Part shown: one piece after another, positions 45,001-56,200 of the stretch
Layout of the letters: every line of letters begins with the position of its first letter
How positions within the stretch are numbered: the first letter of the stretch is position 1
Assembly: GCF_016801865.2 (NCBI RefSeq)
Contig: NC_068939.1
Span: 179,520,792 to 179,584,791, forward strand
Length of the DNA: 64,000 nucleotides
Direction: 5' to 3'
Origin: Culex pipiens pallens
Lineage: Eukaryota; Arthropoda; Insecta; Diptera; Culicidae
The notes under the pieces: generated by a model
The model's database searches: none
The model's input: only the letters and a program-made list of their open reading frames with translations
What the model was told of the DNA's origin: nothing
Position numbers and translations under genes: made by a program

Positions 45001-46122
45001 TCCGATTCCCTTCCTGCGCAACGTCACCTGGGTGATTGTGAACCTGTGTCGTAACAAGGATCCACCGCCACCGGTCAACACAATACTGGAGATTCTGCCG
45101 GCGCTCAACATGCTGATCCACCACACCGACATCAACATCCTCGTGGACACCGTGTGGGCGCTCAGCTATCTCACCGACGGAGGCAACGAACAGATCCAGC
45201 TGGTGATTGACAGCGGTGTCGTGCCCAAGTTGATCCCGCTGCTGTCGCACGTCGAAGTCAAGGTCCAGACGGCGGCGCTCCGAGCGGTCGGCAACATCGT
45301 GACCGGTTCCGACGATCAGACTCAGGTAACTAGGTTACTCGTTTTGTTTTTGAGTTGTTGAAATTTCAAGTTTCAACCATTTTTCCAGGTCGTCCTGAAC
45401 TGCGACGCCCTTTCGCACTTCCCGTCGCTGCTGAGCCACGCCAAGGACAAGATCCGCAAGGAGGCGGTCTGGTTCCTGTCGAACATCACGGCCGGCAACC
45501 AGGCCCAGGTGCAGGCCGTCATCGATGCCGGCCTGCTGCCGAAGATCATCGAGAATCTGAGCAAGGGCGAGTTCCAGACGCAGAAGGAGGCGGCGTGGGC
45601 GATCAGCAACCTCACGATCAGCGGCAACCGGGAACAGGTGGCGCAGCTCATCAAGGACGGTGCCATCCCGCCGTTCTGCGACCTGCTCACGTGCAAGGAT
45701 ACGCAAGTTATCAATGTGAGTTGTTTGGGTTTTTTTGGTGTGCTGCAAGTGGGAGAGTGTTGACCTTTTCGCTTTGCTAGGTTATCCTGGACGGCATCAA
45801 CAACATGCTGAAACTGGCCGGACCGCACACGGAGGAGATTGCCAACATGATTGAGGAGTGCGACGGAGTGTCCAAGATCGAGATGCTGCAGAACCACGAG
45901 AATATCGAAATCTACAAGCTGGCGTACGACATCATCGAGCAGTTCTTCTCGGACGAGGTAAGATCCGCTTGCTTTCTCGACTACCTTGAGGTGAAATTAA
46001 TCTCTCTCTCCCCCCTACAGACCGACGAGGCCGTGCTGGACGAGCTGAGACCGGCCGTCGACGAGAACGCGTTCCAGTTCAACCAGAACCCAAACGTGCC
46101 CCGAGACGGGTTCAACTTTTAA
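39087..46122 (+). CDS. Kap-alpha3: Importin subunit alpha (karyopherin alpha3/4 class)
   Basis: There are five coding exons: 39087-39155, 44441-45325, 45389-45715, 45781-45957 and 46021-46122, all phase 0 with GT-AG borders; 519 aa (human KPNA4 521). It is the cytosolic adaptor that binds classical nuclear localisation signals and hands cargo to importin beta. Residues ~1-60 form the importin-beta-binding domain (FKNKGKDQE|EMRRRRNEV, ELRKNKREETILKRRN). Tandem ARM repeats follow, with the cargo-groove W-x3-N pairs visible (FEAAWALTNIASG, CEQAVWALGNI, RNVTWVIVNLC, VDTVWALSYL, KEAVWFLSNITAGN, KEAAWAISNLTISG). The end, NVPRDGFNF, matches the NVPTEGFQF end of KPNA4, placing it in the alpha3 group. 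Intron 1 (39156-44440) is 5.3 kb and full of transposons; the others are 57-65 bp. Confidence 0.95.
39156..40326 (+). other. Importin intron 1, 5' part
   Basis: Mostly unassigned. A (GA)n tract lies at ~39729-39747. A small fold-back repeat containing GGCCCATTTACA at ~39905-39970 has a relative at 48231-48318. Confidence 0.5.
40333..40906 (-). mobile_element. ~575-bp TIR element, copy 2 (inverted)
   Basis: Reverse-oriented relative of 36423-36995 with the same AACATTTCAAAA...TTTTGAAATGTT ends. Confidence 0.7.
41468..42055 (-). repeat. Dispersed repeat (TACGCACTTCGGAAG family), inverted copy split by a MITE
   Basis: Reverse copy of the 5283-5460 repeat. The segment 41468-41598 continues at 42035-42055 after the inserted 432-bp MITE. 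Confidence 0.6.
41599..42030. mobile_element. 432-bp MITE, intact copy
   Basis: The TIRs CTGCCGTTCTACGCAT...and complement are flanked by TGGA on both sides. An intact copy at 49595-50026 has exactly the same length with TTTA duplications, so the target duplication is 4 bp and not TTAA. Internal words ACTTGGTG, GACAATTATGCG and GGTGATAA recur in all copies. Confidence 0.8.
42056..43082. other. Importin intron 1, mixed repeat fragments
   Basis: Contains a CCACAAACCACGTGGACAC word (42855) and an inverted fragment of the AAAGCGGCCAG family at ~42880-42990. The remainder is unassigned AT-rich DNA. Confidence 0.45.
43083..43960. repeat. Partial copy of the CAGCTGTCCATACAAAA repeat
   Basis: Shares long segments with 58400-59775, including GGCAGCTGTCCATACAAAAA, TTTGGTGTCTTCGGCAAAGT and a short palindrome centred on GACTAACATTT (43880-43935). 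Only one arm is well preserved. Confidence 0.6.
43961..44440. other. Importin intron 1, 3' end
   Basis: AT-rich, ending in a pyrimidine tract (CTTTCTTTCTTCTTTTGCAG) that is the acceptor for importin exon 2. No feature otherwise. Confidence 0.5.
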
Positions 46123-48087
46123 AACAAGCACACAAACAACCTAAGGAAAGGAATCCCGCGATCCGCGACTGGCAGAGGACTAGCAACACTAGCAAAAACA
46201 CACACAATATCTTCCCCCTCCCTCCCCCGTCAGAATCTTATCCGCGCGCTATCCACACACACACTCAACGCCACGCCGCTGCAAGTTTTAGTTGGTCATG
46301 TTTCAAAATTATCGCCACCACCACCTTCGCGTGCGCGTTTTCGAAGAGGCCGGATGATTCGACGCCAGTCTCCTCTTCCCGGACGGAAAAGGTCGCACGC
46401 GCGCGCGCCCAAGCAGATAAGAAATGCTAGTTTTTCTTAGGATTTTCTGCAAAACTAATTAAAAAGAAGAAGCAAGTTAATGATATCTATTTATTATATA
46501 AACAAAACAACAGAACACACGAAGATAAGAAAAAAAGGATTGCGGAAAGGACAGGTTAATAGAGGACAAACGGACGACGAAGCTGCATCTGCCATTCATC
46601 GTACACACGCACTCACCACACAAACACACACACAAATTCATACCCATCTGAAGACGCTTATACACACGTACACAAACATACAAACACGACCGTTGAATGA
46701 ATTAAGAATTACGTTTTTCTGTAGAAAAATAACCCCTCCAACAAACTCAAGTTCCTTCTCTTCTTCGAGGAAAAAAATATCTTTTAGAAAAAGAACGTCA
46801 AGCGAGATTATTTTTTTCAGTGTCGCAATTTTCCTTTAAAATTTTGGTTTAAAAAACGAAAAACGTTTCGTGGGAAGGATACTTTTAAACTATCCTGCTT
46901 TTAATTGTTAAAGAATCAAATCAAGTTACCTCGCTCACGGAGAAGGGAAGGAGAAAGGTTGAAACTTTTTAAACGAAACAAGAAAAAAACTCAATTTCGC
47001 ACATGGGTGACGAATTGAGAGGCAAAATTTAGCTAAACAGCAAGTGTAGTAGAGGCAAGAAGAAGGCAAAAAGTGTAAAGAAGAAACCGCGTTTTTCTTT
47101 TTCCTCTCGTGTAAAAAGCATATTTTTATATTGCAAACTTTATTGATCGAAATAAACCAATGGACTGTAAGTTAGAGCTATGTTATTTTCTCGGTTGGAT
47201 GACAAATCGACACGAAACTTCTCATTTTCCGAGCCAACAGTAAAAAAGGGGCTTCTTTTGCTTTAGTTTAAGCTTTATTAAGTGTAAAGAGAATAAAATA
47301 TCGGCCACAAATGAGTTAGAACAAGTGATTGCGCGTAGGCGCGGCTCTTAATGAAATTAAGCAGCACGCACTCTTGGAGAAAGATTTTTTTTTGTAATTA
47401 GTTTTCACGAATCAACAAAAACAAGAGAGATAGAGAGAGTCCCCTGCGCGGGTAGCAGGTAGGCGTCTGCGTTAGGAATTTTTAAGTAATCAAATTTTGT
47501 TCTTGTGTAGACAAATGTGAAAGGTTGCTCCGCAAAAAAAGAAAGGAGAGAACAGATTACAGACACAAACGCGCACTTTTTTGGTGATCGTCACACGTTG
47601 GTTGAGTTTACGCAGAAAAAGGGAAGGACATTTTGAAAATGATATTGTGAAACCAACTCGAGCTAGAAAATGTAATTTTCGAATTATGCAGACTTGGAGG
47701 CAGAACGAATGTGAAACAAGAAATCGTTTAGGGAATAACAAAGAAATTAGATATCAAACAATTGAAAAAAAGTCGAAACAGCAGCAGAAAAATCATACGC
47801 AAAAAAACTACATTACCATTTTTTATGTATTTAAGCTTGCTAGAAAGTCAAATTTGGAACAGCGAAAACAACAAGAAAAGAATAAATGGACGAAGCGACA
47901 CGAGAAGCAACACTCAGACAAACCACAACAAACAAACACACACAAACAAACAAGCAAACAAACACACTCACCAACAGTACCGAGAAGAAAGCAAAATGGG
48001 AAGGTGAAAAGAAAAAAACAGATTTATTTTTGTCCTTTCTGAAAACATTGAACAGTAATAAAACAAAACAAAAAAAAAACAGACAAA
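46123..48087 (+). other. Importin 3' UTR and downstream DNA
   Basis: Long transposon-free region rich in CA repeats (46590-46690) and A runs. AATAAA signals occur at 47151-47156 and 47292-47297, so a 3' UTR of about 1.0-1.2 kb is likely. The last ~100 bp before the gap are A/C low-complexity. Confidence 0.6.
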
Positions 48088-48187
48088 NNNNNNNNNNNNN
48101 NNNNNNNNNNNNNNNNNNNNNNNNNNNNNNNNNNNNNNNNNNNNNNNNNNNNNNNNNNNNNNNNNNNNNNNNNNNNNNNNNNNNNNN
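48088..48187. other. Assembly gap (100 N)
   Basis: Exactly 100 N. The base pattern ACAGACAAA occurs immediately on both sides, suggesting the true gap may be small or that the flanks overlap. Confidence 0.98.
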
Positions 48188-48230
48188 AAACAGACAAAAC
48201 GATGTGTATTATTTTTTTAAATCAAGCAAC

Positions 48231-48318
48231 ACAATGTAAATGGGCTAATGTGCACTGACGTGAGCAGGATACAGTCTTTACAAACTCACATTGGGCCATT
48301 TACATTGTTTAACTTGAA
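48231..48318. repeat. Small fold-back repeat
   Basis: CAATGTAAATGGGCTAATGTG is mirrored by CACATTGGGCCATTTACATT about 25 bp later; related sequence at 39905-39970. Confidence 0.5.
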
Positions 48319-48410
48319 TGTTCGAAATTTTCCAGAATAATAGATATCCGTAAATATCTCTTGTTTTATGGTCTAATATTTATTTTTAGGTGCGACATAA
48401 ACTACCGTTC

Positions 48411-48676
48411 TACGCATAATTGTCCCATGTTCAAAAAAGAGCAACTGAGAAAACCGCGATTGAAATTTTTCGATCGATCCCTGTGTTTCTACGCATAATT
48501 GTCCCGTGGGTCCCTATTCGCCCTATATGTCCCTAATTGCCCCAGTTAGCAATTTATCACTCTTACTTGTGATCTTCTTGCTATACAATAAGTAAACACG
48601 ACATAATGCTTCGTAAAACTAATGATTCCGTGAAAGAAAATACTTGGTGGGACAATTATGCATAGAAGTACAACGA
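48411..48676. mobile_element. 432-bp MITE, truncated copy
   Basis: The left ~265 bp of the CCGTTCTACGCATAATTGTC family, ending at the GACAATTATGCATAGAAG segment. The right end is missing, with minisatellite DNA following. Confidence 0.65.
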
Positions 48677-48857
48677 TGGGCATGCATACATTCATAAATT
48701 ATTAAAATTTAAAATTCTTAAATTTCTAAATTCTTAAATTTTGTAAATAATAAATTCTAAAATTCTCAAATTCTTACAACCATAAATTTCTAAATTCTGA
48801 AAGTCTTAAATCTAAAAGTTCTAAAATTTGTTGTTTTTTTTATTCTAAAATTCTTGA

Positions 48858-48997
48858 CTTTTTTTTGATAAGGTCCTATAAACAAATGTAAACATTGAGT
48901 GTATCCCGCTTACTCCGATGGACTTTGACATAAGGTGTGAAAGGGATACACTCAATGTTTACATTTGTTTATAGGACCTTATCAAAAAAAAGTCAAT
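48858..48997. mobile_element. 140-bp fold-back MITE (AAGGTCCTATAAACAAATG)
   Basis: Near-perfect inverted repeat with arms of ~55 bp and a small loop around 48925, inserted in minisatellite DNA. Confidence 0.7.
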
Positions 48998-49334
48998 TAT
49001 TGTCAAACTTACGGGCCCAATCCTGTACCAATCTGATTGTTGAAATAGCCAGCCTAAACATTGTTAATTGTTTGTATACAGTACTTTAGGAAGTGAATAA
49101 AAAAATATATCGATAGTTCCCGTAGTTTTGAAGATACCAACATAACAAAACTCTTGGTGTAAAAGCTTTGGTTGAACTGTTGAGTTCTTGAATTAATGAA
49201 TTCTTGAATTCTTAAATTATTAATTTCTTTATTTATTGAACTGAAAAATTCAAAAATTCATGGCTATTATTCCTAAAACTCAAAAAATAAAAAAATCTTC
49301 CATTCTGATATTCTTTAATTCTGAAATTCTTATA

Positions 49335-50139
49335 CAGTCCAGACTCGATTATCCGAAGCCTCGATTATCCGAAGTTCGATTATCCGAAGGTTTGTATGGG
49401 ACTTCGGATAATCGAATCACGAACAAAAAAAATCGTTTTTTTTCTTTTTCTTGTTTTAAACATCAAATTCGAGTTCTGCGACCCCATTTTAGTCAAATTT
49501 GAATAGTTGATTGCTTATTTAATAATAAAATGCATTTTTTCAATATTTCGTCACCGCCATCTTAGATTAATGTAAATCACTTTAGCGTAGTTTACTGCCG
49601 TTCTACGCATAATTGTCCCATGTCATTTTTGGACGATTTTGACTTTTTGACATTTTTAAGTTTAGTTTGACGTATACTTTAAGAAAAACACATAAAATCT
49701 GGTACTTTGTTAGGAAACTCATTGAAAACAACACCAAGTCTGTTTGTCCCATCGTTAAACTTCTACGCATAATTGTCCCACCAAGTATTTTCTTACACGG
49801 AATCATAAGTTTTACGAAGGATTATGTCTTGTTCACCCTTTGTATAGCAAGAGGATCACAAATAAGGGTGATAAACTGCTCCCTGGGGCAATTAGGGACA
49901 CATAGCGCGAATTGGAACCCACGGGACAATTATGCGTAGAAACATAGAAATCGGTCGAAAAATTTCAATCGCGTTTTTCTCTGTTGCACTTTTTCGAACA
50001 TGGGACAATTATGCGTAGAACGGCAGTTTAGGGGTCATACTTAAGCTCGACAATCAAAAATAAGACAGCAAAAAAAAATTTGATTCGATTATCCGAAGTG
50101 AAATTTTTCCGAGGCCTTCGGATAATCGAGTCTAGACTG
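49335..50139. mobile_element. pogo-like MITE (GATTATCCGAAG ends) with nested MITE
   Basis: The ends CAGTCCAGACTCGATTATCC and GGATAATCGAGTCTAGACTG are inverted and flanked by TA. The TA duplication and CAGT start are seen in pogo/Tigger-type elements. A 432-bp MITE is nested inside. A diverged relative is at 63240-63506. Confidence 0.65.
49595..50026. mobile_element. 432-bp MITE, intact inverted copy
   Basis: Same length and ends as 41599-42030, flanked by TTTA (49591-49594 and 50027-50030). Its interior reads in the opposite orientation. Confidence 0.8.
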
Positions 50140-52040
50140 TATTCTTAAATTTTGAAATTCATAAATTCCTGTATTCTTACATTCTTACATTCTCAAATTC
50201 TGAAATTAATTTTAAAATTCTTATATATTCTTATATAAAGTCTTTACAGTCTTAAATTATAAAATTATTCAATTCTGAAGTACTTAAATACATAACTTCC
50301 TACAGTCTTAATTTTTTAAACTCTCATGTTCCAAAAACATTCTTAAATTCAGAAATTAATATTTTTTATATGCTTAAATTCCAAAATTCTTACAGTCTTA
50401 AATTCATAAATTCTGAAATTTTATAAATTCTTACATTCTTGAATTCTTAAATTCCTTAATTCTTTCATTCTTAAATTTTTACATTCTAAAATATTTACTA
50501 AATTCATAAATTCTTTGATTTTTTAAAACTCCTAAATTAATAAATTCTGAAATTAAAAAATCTATAAATTCTTAAATCCGAAAATTCAAAAATTCATAAA
50601 TTCCTGAATTCACACGTTCTGAAATGCTTAAATTATGAAATTCTTGCATTCTTACATTTTAATATTCCAAAATTTTTACTTTTTTAAATTCTGAAATCAA
50701 AAAAATCCTAAATCTATAAATTCTTATTTTTTAAAAATTCATAAATTCTGATATTGTCACATTCTGAAATTCCTTAATTCTGAAATTGTTATATTCTTAA
50801 ATTTTGAAATTCCTGTATTCTTACATTCTCAAGTTCTGAAATTAATATTTTTTTTATTCTTATATCCAGAGTTTTTTTATAAGGTCCTATACACATATGA
50901 AAGACAATAGCTTATAGGTCCTTTTTTTTTAAAAAAAAAATCTAGATATATTCTTATGAAAAGTCTTTACAGTCCAAAATTCTGAAATACTTAAATTCAT
51001 AACTTCTTACAGCCTTTTTTTTAATTCTTATATTCCTAAATTTTCTACATTCTTAAATTCTGATTTTTTTTACAAGCTTAAAGTCATAAATCCTAAAATT
51101 CATAAATTATCACAGTCTTAAATTCATAAATTCTGAAATTTCTTAATTCTTACATTCTTGAATTCCTAAATTCTGAAATTCTTGCATTCTTAAATTTTTA
51201 TATTCTAAAATTTTTAATTCTTTAATTCAAAAAAATCCCGAATTCTTAGATTTTTTTAAACTCTTAAATTCATAAATTCTGAAACTCATAAATCTCTAAA
51301 TTCTTAAATCCTGAAATTCAAAAATTCATAAATTCCTAAATTCTCACGTTCTGAAATTCTGAAATGCTTGCATTCTTTAATTAACATATTCTAAAATGTT
51401 TCCTTTAGTTTTACTGAAATTAAACAAATCCTAAATTCATGAATTCTTGAATTTTTTAAAATTCATAAATTCTTAAATTCATAAATCTCTGAATTCTTAA
51501 ATCTTGAAATTAAAAAAATCCTTAAATCATAAATTCTTACGTTCTTAAATTCTGAAATTCATAAATTATGTATTACGGTCTTAAATTTTTAAACTCTTAA
51601 ATTCCTGAAGTCTAAAATTCTGATTGTCTAGAATTCTTGAATTCATAAATTCTTACATTCTTACATTTTGGAATTCTTATATGTACTCCTAAATTTTTAA
51701 CAGTCTTCAATTCTAATGTTCTGAAATTCATAAATTTTCAAATTCTTACACTGTAATTTTTTTCATTTTCAAATTGTAAATTTTTTAAATTGTTAAATTT
51801 TAAAATGCCCCAAAAAAAATCGGTCATTTTTGGAGCTATTTTTTCGATATGTCAGCCACATATTTCGAGCTCGATCATTTTTGGGTTGATTTTTTTTGTT
51901 TTTTCACTGGGCCTAGAAAGTCTACGTATTTTTATTTAAAATTCCTACATTTTTCAATTTAAACTAAATTTATAAATTCTTCAATTTCATTTTGAAAATT
52001 TCATTAATTTTTTATATTTTTTTAAATCTTTTGTCAGACA

Positions 52041-53238
52041 ATTTAAGCCCTTAATTAATTGTTTGTTAGGTTTTTCCTCGGGATAGAAAGATAGTGATTT
52101 TGAATTATTGTTACCGCAAAATAAAAAGAAAGAGGTGTTTCCGACTGGTTGATTCTGTTGTTAATAAAATTTAATTCCATGCAAGGGAAATGTGTCATCA
52201 TAACGCAGTAAAATACAACGGAACGTGTAAATTGTCGAAAAATAGAATTTCTCTTTATTTTCCCCACTTCTCTTCTGGTCTCTTTCAACAGTATTTTTTC
52301 TCCTATTAAATTTTCAAAAAAAAGATCACTTCATTATGTACAAAAATTTTGCTAGCTTTGTTCGCAGAATTATTTTCAAGTCACAAAACAAAACGACGCA
52401 CATTTTTTTCATGCGTGAGCAAATACTTTTCGTTCCGTCTTTTAAGGAGGGAGGGGGGAGGAGGGTGGGGTGCCTTAAAACTAGTTCAACAAACAACTCA
52501 TCAACTCTGTCTCGCTCGTTCGATCTCTTTCTTTTGTGTGTGTGTGTTCAACAACAACAAAAACAATTATGGATTTGATTTGTGAGTGTGAGTTTGTGGG
52601 TGCGTAATAAATAAATTAAATAATGGGGGATAAAATTTGGGGGAGGGTGATTTTAAAAATATGTTTTATGGTAGCATGTAATAACAGGGTGTGAATGAGC
52701 TGCCCTAATAAATAGTGGAGGGGTAAAAGTTAAATACTATAAAATCAATATCTATGTATAAGTAGGTATACTTTTTTAAAAACAATGAAACAACAGAACG
52801 TTGGGTTTTGGGTGCTTCTTTCTTTGCGAAGTGGGCGTGTGAGTAGGTACCTGTCACTATTGTTCTATTTACAGCGCGCGCGCGTTCAACAAAGTTTCCT
52901 ATTTGTAATACAAGAAAAACAATAAACAAAACAACGGACAGTTTTGCGCATAGACAAACAGACAGAAATTATAATACCAACAAATGCACGTTTGTTTGTC
53001 TTTTCTCCATTTTCCCAAGGTTCCGAGGTATGGCCGAGGACGTTTTGGACGATTGCTGCTGCGGCTTCCGTTAATCCTAACTAGAGCTGGGGTCGTGAAA
53101 ACCTTCTTTTTTTTTTAAATGATGAGTATTCGGATCAATTCCTCTCTCTCTCTCTTGCACTTTTGCGCGCCACTAGTGTGAGAAATCGTGTTAAGATTCG
53201 ATTTTGATTTTGGTTCCCGTTTTCGTAAGCTCCTTCTG
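52041..53238 (-). other. Likely 3' UTR of the zinc-finger gene
   Basis: Transposon-poor DNA downstream of the zinc-finger stop codon. On the gene's strand AATAAA-type signals occur (for example near 52254). A G-rich tract on the plus strand (52446-52472) is C-rich in the transcript. Confidence 0.5.
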
Positions 53239-56200
53239 CTACTGCCCAAGAAGTGTTGCTCCGTTTGACTGGGTCATCAACTGGGGCTGTAACGATATCT
53301 GCACCGGCAGGGTTTGGTTGTCCGCCGTCGGAACCTGCGCCAAAGAATAATTCATTATTAGTACAGAGTTCAAAAACTCCTAGTAGACCTAAAACAACTC
53401 ACATGTATCGTAACGCCCTGCGGCAAACAGATGCCCTGCGTCAGGGCAGAAGGCTGAGGCGGATGCTGGTGATGGTGTTGCTGTTGCTGTTGCTGCTGCT
53501 GCTGCTGCGACTGGTGGTGATGGTTTGTACTCGTACTGGTTATGGTCAACCCGGGTGGGATTCCGGCCGGCAGCAACGGACCCGTCGTCGTCGAGACCAC
53601 GTTGCTGTCGTTGTGGTTACTATTGCTGCTGGAGTTGATGTTGTTGTTGTTGCTGGTGCTGCGAGAAACGGAGCCGCCGGAACCGTTGGTCTCCTCCTTT
53701 AACCGCTTTGACATGTGGGAGCGAATGTGCTTCCGGAGGTGGTCCTTCCGGTAGAATCCTTTGCCACAGTCGCCACAAATCTGAAAAAAAAACAATGATA
53801 AACAGTTAAACAAGAAATCTGGTCGAAACAACCGAGAATAGGTTTTCTTTTTGTAAAAAAAAGGCACAAAAATTAATGAACACTTGTTTTAAACATCATT
53901 AGCCATTTAAACAACATTAGCCGGCGAAAGATGCATATCTTTCAAAGGTGCTCAATTATATAATTATTTTTGGAATAAATTTGGTGATTGTCAAAGCGTA
54001 TCAATATTTAAAAACAAATTGCTCTCTTTTTTGAATGAACCCACTGTTATTGAACATATCCTTAAATCCTTTGATTTTCTTGCTGCATAGTAGATTATTT
54101 TGTTTTCCAATCTTTTTTTTTTTTTCTTTTTTTCTTTCTTTTATCACTTTTGCTTCCTTTTAAAACTTAGTTTAAAAAGTTAGTTTTCCGACACAATTAT
54201 CTTTATTCTATGATTTTGCCTTTATCGCCATAATCTATGCACTTTTTTTATATCATTTCAGATTTCTCTTGCCAGGATCAACCAAACTCCTTCACAGGTG
54301 GAAACCAATGGAGTTTGACCGGATATTTAAAAGTTAATTGTAAACACTAAAATTTATTGTATATTGTATTAAAACGATGTAGGTTTTTGGTGCTACTGCT
54401 TTGGTGGCTTTTCCTACCGAATAAAAAATCAATCAATCAATCAATCAATCATTTGAAGTACTTATCACAAACTAGACTTAAAAAAATAATTATTCAAAAA
54501 AAAAATCATGTTCATTAATCTCATCATGTCGATGGCCGCAACGCTTGCTAATGGCGTATCTTAGACATTTTACTTTCGAAAAAAAATCGCAAAAACACCA
54601 AAGCAAAACTAGCTTAGAGGTACCGTGGAGAATGTCGCTTATCCCCTTAAACAGGCGGACTTATAATTCATAATAAATAATTGGCACGGACTCCTTAGAG
54701 CCAGTTATAGCTATTTTTAAAACAGTGTTTCTCAACCGGTGAGAAATTTCCCCCATGGGGAGGGGGATGAGGAATAAATCCAATGAATTCTTATTTGACG
54801 CTTAGTTTAAATAATGTTATTAAATAAATCACAATTATTTTCACAGTTTCTAGAAATAAAATAAATTTGAACACTTATTCGTTTTCGTTTTCGTTTTACG
54901 GAGCAAGGTGGGGGACGCGGCCTCAAGTCAGTCCAAGTCCGGTTTCTTCTGTAATCTGTAATTTCTGTAATTTCGGAATACATTCGTCCGGCTTCAGCTG
55001 AAGATTCATGCTGTCCCATGTTGCATGTTCGAGTGTAGACCTACGGAAAACCTTGCCGCGAGGAGAGGTGAGTGAGAAGTACACGAACCACCTACGACAT
55101 AATTCCTCGGGCGGCCCAGGTCAACTCGAAGTTACCCCAGGCACCCCCAGTGCAGGACACATTGGGGGTAGAAAGTGGATAGAATTTTCAGTGAATACAA
55201 TAATTATGACAATATAGTTTCATATAATCCTTATTCCTTGATCTTACCTTTTGACACTATCAAACCTAGCAATATTACTATTGCATCTTACCATTCCCTT
55301 TTGATAGTGTCAACTTCAAACCTTCATCCATTGTGCAATTAACACATAATTTCCGCTATATTCTTCATGCGGAATCGTCGTCTACTTTCTTCGCCTTATT
55401 ATCACTTAACCACGACGCGATATTGTTCTCACATTTTTTGAGCTTCAACGACCGATTGTTATTCACGCACTTATAAAAATACTTGTTCTGTTTCGCGGCT
55501 TTGTCTACTTTAATTTTGGACATGATTATCTTTTCACTGTGAAATACACACCGTTGGCTGATACAATGACTTTTTCGGTCATCGTATGCTCGCAAGGTAC
55601 ATGAAAAAGACAAAGAGAAAAAATGGGATTAGTACAATGTAAAATAAAATCGAACATTGAATAACAGACTAACACAGAAAGAAAGAATAAAGAAACCTTC
55701 AGAACTACCAACTTGTAACGAGAAGCTTACTAGAAAACAACTGAAGTTGTGAAATATGGGACAAGACAAACAAACTTGAATAGCTAACATATATAATAAA
55801 ACAGTTTGAACGTACCTTTAATCATATTAACAGTTATGCCCAAATTTCTTACCAAATTATTTTCAGCAGTTACATTTCTACAATAATGTATTGCGATTCC
55901 AAGTTAGAATAATTGAGTAGTTAAAGTTTATGGGGTTAGAGACAAGTTATAGCAACAGAAAAATAAATAGATGTATAGATTTTACTAAATTTTGTCTTAG
56001 AAGAATAGGAAAAATCTAGCTTGTTTTTGAAAATAGCCAATGTACCAAGAGCAAACACACAGCATGTCACGTTCACACCGTATGGAGTAAATGTGATAAA
56101 TAATATGTCCACATTCGGAGCACCACCTTTTTCAGAATATAGGAAATGATAGAAGGAAGACCCCATTCTGTATAGTGGAAGATTTCTGCAACACCTTGGA

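Larger units (their letters stand above)
48688..52040. repeat. TTCTTAAATTC/CATAAATTC degenerate minisatellite tract
   Basis: About 3 kb of A/T-rich words around AAATTCTTAAATTCTGAAATTC, with nested elements at 48858-48997, 49335-50139 and 50869-50942. No coding potential. Confidence 0.8.
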
